Shown: positions 23,961 to 35,210 of the stretch, in pieces
Position numbering within the stretch: the stretch's first letter is position 1
Layout: each line of letters opens with the position of its first letter
NCBI GenBank assembly: GCA_963693085.1
Contig: OY856412.1
Location: 1,063,538,744-1,063,602,743, forward strand
DNA from: Alisma plantago-aquatica
Lineage: Eukaryota > Streptophyta > Magnoliopsida > Alismatales > Alismataceae
Direction of reading: 5' to 3'
Length of the DNA stretch: 64,000 nucleotides
Made by a program: the position numbers and the translations under genes
Notes under the pieces: generated by a model
Database searches by the model: none
What the model was told of the DNA's origin: nothing
Seen by the model: the letters and a program-made list of their open reading frames with translations, nothing else

Positions 23961-25162
23961 ATTAATAAATACAAATATAGGTAATTGTGAGTTTGAATAA
24001 ATACAAATATGGAAGTTTGAATAAATATATGGAAGTTTAATTGTGACTTTGAATAAATACAAATATGGAAGTGTAATTGTGTACTGTACTTAATATGGAA
24101 GTACTGTATTTATTATGAAAAAAATAATTGGGTACTGAAATAGAATAAATATTTGGGTATGTACTTAATATTTAATTGTGATTTAGGTACTGTACTTATA
24201 AATGTACTGCACGAGTTAAAATGTACTTATAAAAGTACAGTACCTAAACCTAATCTCTGGTTTGGGTACTGTACTTATAAATGTACTGCACGAGATACTA
24301 ATGTATGGTTGAGTTTTGTTTTTATTTTTTGTTTCTGACATTATTAGAATAAGTGGGTACTGTACTTAATATTGAATTGTAAAATGACTTAATGTTTTAC
24401 TAAGTACTGTATTTATTTAACATACCGAAATGGTATTATTTTCGATAATCATGTATAATATGTACTGTACTTATATTCATATAAAAGATTTAGCTGAAAA
24501 TAAATTTTAACCATCAACGTCAGTGTAAACAGACAAATATGGAAGTGTAATTGTGTACTGTACTTAATATGTAAATTTAATTGTGATGGATGTCTTGTTG
24601 GTTACCATACCTAAGCTCTGGAAGGGATGATCTTGTTAGTGATGGTAAAGTACTTCGATGTGTTAATAATGTATTGTTAGTGATAATTAGGATTATTACT
24701 GATGCATTGTATATGACGTTACTGGTTTATGAAAGTGTTGTACCTATTACTGAAAATAAAAGTACTGTACTTAATGTAAACTAAAAGTACTGTACTTATT
24801 GTTAGTGAAAATAAAAGTACTGTACTTATTGTTACTTATTAATGTCTTGTTGGTTAACATACTGTACTGTACTTTCGTGTATATAAGTGATGTATTATGT
24901 TCTTTTTTGACTAATACTTTGTTGAGTACAATACTTTATCTGGTGTATTATGTTCTTTTTTAGACTAATACTTGTTTTAGTCATGTACTTAGTGTAATAA
25001 TTATGTGAGTGCTGTACTGTATGGGGTACTTCATAAATTGAAATAAAGAATGATGGTGTTCGTACTGTACTTTTGCTTATGTTGAATTACGTAATAAATA
25101 ACATATCAGTACAATACTTTTTGTAGAAGTTGGCTTATTAAGTGCATGTTTTTGTTTATAAG

Positions 25163-28100
25163 ATGGAGAACGAGCGTGGCTTTCAAACCAGATGCAGTTA
25201 CAGGAAATTCAGGAAGATTTGTGAAATAGCAGGCATAGAGCACAAGAAAAAATTTAAGAAAACAGTTTTTGGTGGTTTTTTGGACATGAAGTGTCCAAAA
25301 GGTTTAGATCTTGGATTGATAGAAGATTTGGTAAGGTGTTATGATGTGGAAATAAATGCATTTGTGTTTGGCAATGTCGTGGTTAAGTTAAAGACTGAGC
25401 ACGTGTCAGATATCTTTGGCTTAATTTCTGAGGGTAAGCCAACTACATATCAAACAATTATGGATACGTACTGTACTTGTTATACTACTTTATGTGATCA
25501 GTTTATTAATCACTAAATAGGTGAAGAGGTCGTGCTAGAATCAACTGACAAGGTTGCTGGTAAGAACTCTGTCATCAGAGCGGAGTATTTTGGGTCGGAT
25601 CCAAAAGTGAAAGATGCAATGGAGACATTGCAAATGTTAAAGAAGAATAAAGATGAGAAAAGCCTCAATGATTTTGTGAAGATCTGGATTTTGGTTCTAT
25701 TAGCTGATTTTTTGTTTCCATATGGGAGTTTTGCGATATGTAGGACATTTTTTGATGTAGTAGATGATTTGCAGTCTATGGATAAGTACAACTGCCAGAA
25801 GCCATCACACAATTCCTACAAAATGGTCTTGTTGATGTAATTGCTAAAAGGAAGGGGTACCTCAAAGGTTGCAGTGCGGTATTAATGGTAAAATTTGACG
25901 TACTGTATGTATTTATATAATTTTGTACTGTTATTAGTACAATACTTGCGTTTGGTACAATACTTAAGTATATGTTTCTTCAATAATGATTGTGTTAATA
26001 TTACTTTGAATTACTTTTCAGGCATGGTTCAGGGAGTGTCAAACTCTACTTCCTCCAGAGGACAATGATGCGTTTCCATTTATTAATAAATGGAATTATG
26101 ATAGTAAGTTGAGTTTGTTCTTGCATAAGAGAAAAATGAGTGTGCTGAATTTCAACGTGGAGTACATTCGGAAGGATTGGATGCAGAAAAAAAAAAGCAA
26201 GGGTAAGAGAAAGGTTGATGAGGGAAGCAGTGCAGGTAAGTTGGAAGAATTGCAAGAAGAGATGGAAACATTGAAAGCGGACAAGAAGAGGTTGAAGAAG
26301 GATCTAAAGAGATGTATTAAGAAGCACAATAAAGAGGTCAATCTTCTAGTGGTTGAGATAGATGGCTTAAGAAAGAAATAAATGATGTGAAGGTCGATTA
26401 TGAGAGGTCAAAGAACACATTAAATTATATGCGTGACGAACTACGGATGCATGGTATTGCTGATCCGACACTTACGTTGGATGGTGATGCAAATGTGAGA
26501 ATATTGTTAGAATATTATACTTGATACTGTAATTGTCAATAACCTATATTAGTTAACAATTCTGGCTCTTTTTAGGATGTTGCGGATACAAACGTTGTAT
26601 CTCGTGATAAGAAACCGGCAGTGCAAGGTAGTGAATTAACTTTTGACGATTTTATGACTGATCTGCGGACGCAGCAAATCAAGAGTAACGATGATGAAGC
26701 ATCGTCAGACTTTGTTGCGGATGTCGTGCGAGATGTCATTACAAGCGTAAGATCAATTGCAATATTACATTCCATTAAAAGTGTTGAGTACAGTACTTAA
26801 TATTTGAATTGGTACAGTAAGTTACGTACTGTACAAGTTCATTTGTACAGTACTTTACAAATTCATTTGTACGCTACCTTATAATATCATTTATGCAGTT
26901 AGTTTTTAATTTTTTGCAGTTGAAGGAGAATAAGAACGAGAAAGGAGTATTGGTGAGAATGACATTTTTTCACGGAGCAATGTTTATTTTTACATAACTA
27001 ATATATGTTTTTTTTAATAGAAACTAAACAAACTGCTGAACAAGGGAGCAATGCCCAAAAAAAAGAAACTCAAAATTTTTATTAAGGATAGTGGAAAAGG
27101 TGCAGCAGTAAGTGAGCCAGTCTGTGAAAGAGTAGATGACAGTGTTGTTAAGGAACAGACCGTCGTCGATGAGGTGATTTAAGTGCAGTGCAGTACTATC
27201 AATTTTTTTTTTTCTGTATTACGCATTGTGGTAATATCACCGATATTTGGTTGTTGATATATTGTTAGGTAACCATTGCCAACAAAGATGTGGCAGCTGA
27301 AACTGAAATTCAACAAAACGAAGTAAGTTCATACATGTTACACGTTTATTGCACATTACTTGAATAACATGTGGTACTCTTACTGTACTGTACGAAACTT
27401 TATAATATTAGGATGAGATTGTCAATGAGATTGGTGGTGAAACTGGTGAAGGTGGATGTGTAATCCAAGTTGAACAAGCTTTGGTTGGTGAAGACAATAA
27501 TGTCATAGGGGTAGATGAGGTACAAGACTTATGAATTTGTATATATACATTGTTAGAATATTTTCAGTACTGTACTTATGTTAACATATTTTCATTATTG
27601 TACTTATTTTAAGTACTGTACTTAATTTCAGTACTGTATTATATTCAGTAGTTGATATAAATGATTTTTTGTTAAATTTTAGACTCAAAATTTGTCAATA
27701 TCGTGTGCTGTGTCGAATGATAAAGTAGAAGAAAAAGAAAATGATGGTGACGCAAATGAAGTTGTGGATCTGCAAACTGCTATTGATGAAAAGAATAATA
27801 GAGATAAAGTATTGTACTTTACATGCTTTTAAGTACTGTACTTTATATATTTTTAAATTGCATGAATAAAAGATTATACAAAATTATCTAACATTTATTT
27901 TCTGTTATGTTAGGGTAAAGATGATGAAATGGAAATGGTAAATACAGATGTAGATGTTGCAGATGTTGACATTTCTAGTGCAAAACAAAAAGTAAGCTAT
28001 TGTATACATACATACAGTACTAACATACAGTTGATTTTTATATTCCTACGTACAGTACTAATCTATCATTGATTTTTATATTCCTACACCTGCGTATAGT

Positions 28101-29860
28101 ACTAATGTATAGTTGATTCATATAAAAGATTATACGAAATGATCTTACATTTATTTTCTGTTATTCTAGGATAAAGATGATGAAATACAAATGGTAAATA
28201 CAACTCCAGATGTTGCAGGTGTTGGCATTTCTAGTGTACATCAAGAAGTAAGTTATTGTATACATACAGACAGTACTAAAATACATTTGTTTTTTGTATT
28301 CCTACGTACAGTATTAATATCTCGTTAATATTCATATTCCTACGTACAATACCAATATACAGTTGTTTATTAGCTTCCTACGTGAGGAAGAAAGATTTGT
28401 TCATCCCTTTGGGTGCAAGGGATGAATTGAAAGTTTCTTTTGGTAACCCAGAGCATACTGGAATAATGTAAAGTTGTTTGGTCTTATTTAAAGGAGACTC
28501 AAGCTGGATTTATACTTGACAAAGAGATTGAAACTATATATGCATCCCAAAAAATGACGGAAGGTTCGACGGAACTTGGAAAATCTTCAAAAACAAGACT
28601 CCATTATGAATTTGATGATTTAATGAATAAAGATGGGCAGGTATTTGTATCTTCACTGTATAATTTTTTTTGTTTGTCAAGATAAATAATTTACTCAATA
28701 AACAGCAATGGATTGATGCATTGATTGACGATATGGAGAAATTTGAGAAGAAAATGAGCCCAAGCTCATTGGTGAAAAATATCAAGTATAGACCACGGAC
28801 AAGAAAGGCTAAAATGTTGGAAGAAGAAGTATCAAAAGGTTCGTTCAAAAAAATGCGGGAGTTTGATAACACCGCTGTTCAGTATTTGTCTAAATAAGAA
28901 AAACAAACACTGATAAAGGTATATACATTGATGTACACATTGTTCATTTTGGTGGTTTTTTTGTAGTCTATGTATAATACTTTAATGGATATGGTATTTT
29001 TATGTTGGTTTTTAATTGTGAAATCTATTTGCAGCTAACGTGTCAAGGGAGTGATGAAGATGCAGTTGTTTTCAGATCTCCACATTCAATAATTATGCGG
29101 AAGGATCTGAAAGAACTGCTCAAAGTAGGAGGGATGGTCACAAATCAGGTAGACATACTGTGCTTTACTAAACACGTACTGTACGTTGATAAATATTATC
29201 CGTTATTTAATATACAATATTCTTCTAGGTGATGGAGGCTGTTATGCAGTTAAAAAGGTGCATGTATGAGAATATGAACTGTGATGATTATTTCATTTTT
29301 AATACATCACTGCCACAAGCCATAAGAGATCAAAATAATGCTGGACTGTTTACATATTTGATTTCGAAAATTGACAAAATTAAAAATGCCAAGGTTTTGT
29401 TGTTGCCTATATTGACTGGTGATCATTGGCATCTTATTACCGCGTCTGCTACCAGTAAGGCATTCATACACTATAACAGTTTAGAAACAAGACTTGAGAA
29501 CAGTGAAGTGGATGACGATGCAAAGTATGTGGTAAGTACTGTACTTTGATATGCAAAGTCTACAATATTAACCGTTTAAAATACAGTTGTATAATGTTGT
29601 ATTTTTGACTTATATAGGGAAATGCAATTAAGTACGCTCTGGTTAAACATTGTGGGATTGCTCAAGACTGGGTCATGATCTTTGATAGGTATGCACTACA
29701 ATAGCCACCAGATTCAAATGACTGCACGTTATATGTTATAAGATGGATTGAGGAGATATTAGAAAATGGATCAGTTCATAGCACCCATCGCGATGATGTC
29801 CATCCACTCAGAGGCTTTTATGCTAAACAATTGATGAACTCAGAGTTCGCTGTTAAGTAA
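25163..29860 (+). pseudogene. ULP1-like cysteine protease gene of the Mutator-like element (Kaonashi-type)
   Basis: Inferred exons: 25163-25433, 25521-25887, 26022-26494, 26576-26746, 26920-26952, 27021-27173, 27269-27322, 27412-27519, 27683-27808, 27914-27991, 28170-28247, about 28374-28640, 28706-28918, 29035-29148, 29229-29531, 29618-29860. The N-terminus ('FGGFLDMKCPKGLDLGLIED', 'VVVKLKTEHVSDIFGL') resembles the mobile domain found in plant transposon ULP proteins. A coiled coil rich in Lys/Glu follows (26160-26380). Exon 6 has an NLS-like PKKKKLK and an acidic linker follows. The C-terminus is a C48/ULP1 peptidase domain with His in 'GDHWHLI' (29424) and Cys in 'SNDCTLYV' (29723). The position of the catalytic Asp is Asn (29475). 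Lesions: one-base frameshifts near 25795 and 26378, a probable shift near 28470, and stops at 28895 and 29702. A functional copy would cleave SUMO-like conjugates or act in element regulation. Confidence 0.8.
27914..28320 (+). repeat. Duplicated exon-intron unit within the ULP1-like gene
   Basis: Exons 27914-27991 and 28170-28247 are both 78 nt, in phase 0, and encode similar 26-residue peptides ('KDDEMEMVNT' versus 'KDDEIQMVNT'). Their following introns also match. The period is 256 bp. Phase-0 duplication adds 26 residues to the acidic linker without breaking the frame. Confidence 0.88.
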
Positions 29861-31368
29861 AAATGAATGGCCAATTATGTAAAGTACAATGTTGAGAAAA
29901 TTATAAGTACTGCATGGTGAACAATTTAGACTCGATTGTATATTTTTTGTTTTGAATCCATAAAACTGATGTAGTATTCAATCTTGTTATAACAACAACT
30001 TCAGTTTAGAAGCGATTTTATGGTTTTATATCGGTGTGTTCCGTGTACTGAAATATTGATTATGTGACAATTATGTTAAACCATCTGTTGAGGTACAATA
30101 CTTGTGTGTATGACGGCACTGTATATTACTATTATGATAGAGTAACGGTTGAGGTACAATTCTTATGTGTATCTGTTGAGGTGCAGTATATATGCGTGTA
30201 GCTGAGTTACAATACTTAGGTGTATCTGTTGCTGACGTACAATAGTTATGAGAAATCACAAACTATACATTATATGCAAACTATACATAATACACCAAAT
30301 AAAGTACTGTACTTTATGCGGTGTATTATGTATAGGAAGTTGTATATATACATTGTTAGATTATTTTCAGTACTGTACTTATATTAACATATTTTCAGTA
30401 CTGTACTTATATTAACATATTTTCAGTACTGTACTTATTTTCAGTACTGTATTATATATTTCAGTTTTTATGCATGCATCATAACAACATTCTCAACATA
30501 TTTTCAGTACATGTGGATTACATTACTTGGATTTCAGTACTGTACTTATTTTCAGTACTGTATTATCTATTTCAGTTTTTATGCATGTATCAGTTGCTAG
30601 TATTGGTACAGTACTTTTGTATATATACATAATGTCATATGGGTAGATGAGGTGCACGACTTAGGAATTTGTATATATACATTGTTAGAATATTTTCATT
30701 ACTGTACTTATGTTAGCATATTTTCAGTATTGTACTTATTTTCAGTACTGTATTATATATTTCGATTTTTATGCATGTATCAGTTGCTAAGGTACAATAC
30801 TTATGCATGTAGCTGATGTATAGTACTTATGTGAAATCACAAATTCTATGTGATAGGGTCTTATGTGGGTACTGCAATCAAGTATTAAGCGGAATTGACA
30901 TGTGGATTACAGTGCTTGTGTGTATATGTACAATACAGTATTATGCATGTATTATATATTTCAGTACTGTACTTATTTTCAGTACTTGGATTTCAGTACT
31001 GTACTTATTTTGAGTACATGTGGATTACAGTACTTGGATTCAGTACTGTACTTATTTTCAGTACTGTATTTGGATGTTGATCGATACTTTGAAGTTGGTG
31101 TGTTTGAATATGTTTTGTATATGAAAGAGTGTATGCCGGGTATATGTATAGTGAAATCACAAATTATTCAAATTGTATGCATGAAGATGAGGTACTGTAC
31201 TCGAAATAGTCTATGTACTGCCATAATGTATGCTGAGGTACTGTACTAGAAAGTAGTTTGCACATAACATATGTGCATGTCTCTAGCCAAATTAATTAAA
31301 ACAGTTTGTAATATGTGAGAAAACATAAATACATACTCAAAAAATGATAAAGTAATTCCTAATACATT
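29861..31368. other. Intergenic spacer between the convergent MULE genes
   Basis: No coding sequence, but a dense TACTGTAC cluster. Segment 30626-30775 is a copy of 27497-27660: it contains the last bases of ULP exon 8 (AATGTCATA..GGTAGATGAG) and the start of the next intron. A related intron-only copy lies at about 30330-30470. The spacer holds the 3' ends of both genes. I see no strong terminator. Confidence 0.6.
30626..30775 (+). repeat. Displaced copy of an exon 8 / intron 8 segment of the ULP1-like gene
   Basis: It matches 27497-27660, including the exon 3' end and the intron run GTATATATACATTGTTAGAA with its TACTGTAC motifs. It lies 3' of the gene, so it cannot be spliced normally. Confidence 0.8.
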
Positions 31369-34311
31369 TCATCCTCTAGGCGGACAATTATTGAACCACC
31401 CATTATGAAATCTATCGAACAATTGTCTATTTGTTGTCATAGTAGGATTGGATAAATTAGGAGGTCGAACTGCTTCCGTAGTAGGTGAAGTGTAAGGAGA
31501 GTCATTGAGATCTTGAACAAGTGTATTTGGACGCACTTCAAATGGGTCTGGCACTTCAATGTTAATTGCATCTTGTTCTAAATGTGTAGTGATGTTGTCT
31601 GTACGTACTGTGCCAGAATATTTATTGATGTCGGTATCTGCCTTCTTTTTTGTTGTCTTTCTTTTTTTTGATGTCGCTAGCTCTCTCTTTGATTTCTTTC
31701 TCGAACTTGAAGGTCGTCCAACACGAATAGCTACAGCAGGATCTTGTATAGGTGGTGTGTTTTCCTGATAGAAAAACATATACAAAAAATTTAAATGTAA
31801 AAGTACTGTACGTGTAAAGTACTGTACGTGACTTGCAAATGTTAAATGTATGTACGTACAGTACGTGTCTTACCGTTGTCACATAACCTTTCTCCTTCAA
31901 TATACTGTTTACTCTTTGATATGCATCTGCTAGCTCTCGTTTGACATGATCATAATATTCGACAGATGATCTTGCTAAATTAACAAATCCCCCACATATA
32001 CTTAAAATGTGCTCAACACGTTGCTCAGGCTCATCACCAATACTAGCAAGAATGGTGTGATTAGAGTTGTAATTACGATGTATATCTTTCCGCCATCTGT
32101 CCAAAATATATTGTTGAGGGATCTTTTCCAGTTTCAAATGTCTACTAATGACACACAAAATATGACTGTATAAAATACCCTTTGACTCAAAGCATAGACA
32201 TGAATATTTGATCATGGTCTCTTGACTAACGTACTGTACGTGAAACTTCTTCACAACTGATTTGCATTCCTCTGCATTTATCATCACATCTTTGTGTTCT
32301 GTAACATCAAATGATGATTGAATAGAATCCCCATATATGAGTTTGGACTCACAAAACATCATTCCTTCAAGTTCATTTTGGAATTTTCTAAATAAATTAA
32401 TAGTGTATGTTTCAGCGTACTGTGCTTCGATCTTAGAAGCTGTTCTAAGGTGGGGTTTTTTGTGGGCGCATTCAAAGTCTGCTAGTTTCTCTTTTTCATA
32501 TTTAGATTTAAGGGCAGATTCATATTGAGAAACAAATTGTTTTAGTGATGTGCGTGAATTCACATAACCATCAAAAAATGCATTCATAGATTCACTTCTT
32601 TGTGTAGTTGACATATCAGCCCAGAAATATTTATCAACATAGATAGGCACCCAAAGCTATTTTAGATCGTAAATGCTAGAAAGCCAGCTCTGTTCTTTCT
32701 TACTAGCAAGATGGATAGCACTCTCCCAGATGTTCTCAAACTCAGTTACAGAAGTACTCTCATAAATAGCCTCTTTAACTATTTTTGAAACGGCTGAGTT
32801 CTTTCCCAATTTCTCTGGAAGTTTTTTCATAATATGCCACATACAAAGACGATGACGAGAATTGGGGAAAGCAGTTTTAACAGCATTCATAATATGTTAT
32901 GCCTGATCAGTGACAATACCCTTAGGTTCGACACCACCTGAAATTACAACAAAGGGAATAACATATTACGTTTGGGAAAGTACTATACGTGAAATATTCG
33001 AGTACTGTACGTGATAAGAAGTATTTGTTTACTTAACCATACATTCCAGCCATGTTTTGAATAACCATACATAATTCTCTGTGGTCTCCTCACACAATAA
33101 TGCACATCCCAGTAAAATAGAATGACCATGATGATTTATGCCGACAAAGGGGGAAAATGGCATTTGGTATCTATTGGTCAAGTAAGTTGTGTCAAATGTG
33201 ATAACATCATTAAAATATCTGTACGCATGCCTAGATCTTGAGTCCGCCCAAAAAATGTTCTGTAAAACGCCAAGGTCATCGATATCAAGTACATAGAAGA
33301 AATCATTGTTTTGTTTTTGCATTGCAATGAAATATTTTTGAATTGCTTGAGCATCGCCTTTGCCAAGACGGAGATTTCTTGACGATGCAACATAGTTCAT
33401 CAAATCCTTTTGCGTAAATGATAGATTGTCAAAAGATCCAACTTCAACAACAAAACTAGACATAGATTTGGCTGGTTGGATACCTGTAGAATTTGAAGAG
33501 TTACTAATATGCACAAAGTGCAATAAATAATTATTTTATATAGTACAGTACAGGTCTGTTATGTAATCTGCTTTAATAAGTACTATACGTGGACATGTAG
33601 GAAGTACTCAATAATAGGTATTGTACGAATGTGTATTCAATTTACTAATGTACTGTACATCAAGTATTTATATACTAAAAGTTGAATGTAATTGAAAGTA
33701 CTTATTTACCCGCACTGTCATTTAATTCTATGCGTCTTTGTATGTCTTGAGGAATCTTCCTTTTGGATGGTAAAAGTCTTACCAAACGAGGCTCTAGAAG
33801 TTCATGGTTATGATTTTCTATAAAGACAGAAATATAATACTTGCCAATATAATTACGACGCAGTCTTATACGAGTTGGACAGTTTGTCTTAGCGGTTGGC
33901 TTGTATCTGTACAAAGAGTCTTTTTGATCTTTCGGCAGTAAACCTGACTTGGCACAAGAAAATGTCACTCTTTTAACAACGTTATCACCCGGTTCTTTAG
34001 CAGAGTGTGCTGTTATAACACCAAACCCACATTTGTCTGCATAATTGGTGTAAAATTCTCGAGCTTCAGTTATAGAGTAGAATGATAACCCAATTTCTGG
34101 CTTTAATGTAGCCTCTACTTCTTGTGATGCACAGTGATTATGAACTTCGTTTGGGCTTGAGTCAATCTGTACGATTTTGTAAATATATCATAAAATAATA
34201 ATAATAAGAGTTGTGTATAAGTACTGTATGAAGTTTTTGAACCTGAGGGGCATCGGACTCTACACTTTCAATCGGCATACAAGAAGAATTATTGCTGCCT
34301 TCTGAATCCAT
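31369..34311 (-). pseudogene. FAR1/MURA-type Mutator transposase, nearly intact
   Basis: Five exons: 34311-34243, 34166-33710, 33483-33043, 32937-31874, 31764-31369. All phases agree, giving 2427 nt (808 codons plus stop). Exon 2 holds the FAR1-type DNA-binding domain ('GFGVITAHSAKEP', 'CPTRIRLRRN', 'ENHNHELLEP'). Exons 3-4 hold the MULE transposase core with catalytic Asp in 'ITFDTTY', Asp in 'IVTDQ' and Glu in 'QRSESMNAF', plus 'NSRHRLCMWHIMKKLPEKL'. A SWIM zinc finger follows ('CLCFESKGILYSHIL'), in which the third Cys is Tyr (codon 32168-32170). Exon 5 is basic and low-complexity. Exon 4 has two in-frame stops, 32897-32899 and 32657-32659, each one transition away from a Gln codon. No frameshifts were found. 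The product would bind and cut the element's ends. Confidence 0.85.
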
Positions 34312-34520
34312 CTGAAATTGTATAAAAAATGAATAATCTGTAAAAAAAAATTGTATACAATTGCATAAAAATGAATGATCTGTAAACAAAAAAATGAATT
34401 ATCTGTAACTATGTTACGTACAGTACTTATGAAATTGCATAAATGAGTGTGTTGTAAAAATTATGTACTGTACGTATCGTTCCGCAAATTAGTATGTTTG
34501 TGACTCAATTATGTTACATA

Positions 34521-34997
34521 CAGAGTACTTGGCCGATTGCATAGAAGGGGGGGTTGTAGAAATTATGTACTGTATGTTACATATGCTGGAACACTCGACA
34601 CATCTGAATTGAATCCCTTTACGTACAGTATTTATACAGCTGCATAAAAAGAGTGCGTTGTAGAAATTGGGTATTGTACTTAAATGAATGAATCCTCATT
34701 ATGATACGCACAGTACTTATAAAATAAATTTTCGAAACAAAAAGAAGTGAATGGTCTGTAACTATGTAAAATACAGTACTTGGCCGATTGCATAAAAGAG
34801 GGGGGTTTTAGAAATTTTGTACTGTACGTATAATTATACAAGATGCTGGAACACTAGACACATCTGAACAGAGAGAAATTGTGTCTGTAACTGTTTTACG
34901 TACGGTACTTATGCAATTGCATAAAAAAACAATTATGGAAATTGTGTACTGTATATATAATTATATAAAATGCTGGAACACTAGACACATCTGATTT
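34521..34997. repeat. Three related units upstream of the transposase
   Basis: Units at about 34521-34617, 34772-34868 and 34900-34997 share a purine-rich core and the tail GCTGGAACACT.GACACATCT. Each carries one or two TACTGTAC/GTACAGTA or near-matches. They lie between the two copies of the first coding exon. Confidence 0.75.
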
Positions 34998-35123
34998 ATA
35001 GTTAAAACTAATTGAATGAATTCCGACTATAATTTTTACAGTACTTATACGTTTGCATAACAGAGGGTAGTTGTATGAAATCTTCTCTGTAATTATTGTT
35101 AGATAAAATATCAAATTTTCAAC

Positions 35124-35210
35124 CTGAGGTGCATCAGACACTAGAACTTGAAATGGGGTTACACTTTCAATCGGCATAGAAGCAGAATTATTGCTGCCTT
35201 CTAAATCCAT
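35124..35210 (-). other. Second copy of the transposase first coding exon
   Basis: It encodes 29 residues starting 'MDLEGSNNSASMPIES'. This closely resembles the 23-residue exon at 34311-34243 ('MDSEGSNNSSCMPIES'). Both copies have an acceptor-like TTTCAG before ATG and a CAG/GTT donor, and both end in phase 0. They could be alternative first coding exons for the transposase or a duplicated relic. Confidence 0.75.

Noticed and set aside
29683..29707. Tiny intron that would remove the stop at 29702
   Set aside because: GTATGC...ATAG would give an intron of about 20 nt, far too short for plant splicing. I treat the TAG as a nonsense codon.
33029..33043. Donor GTTAAG for transposase exon 3
   Set aside because: It gives the wrong phase with exon 4. 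The GT five bases earlier (GTATGG) gives a continuous frame through 'ECGGVEPKGIVTDQ'.
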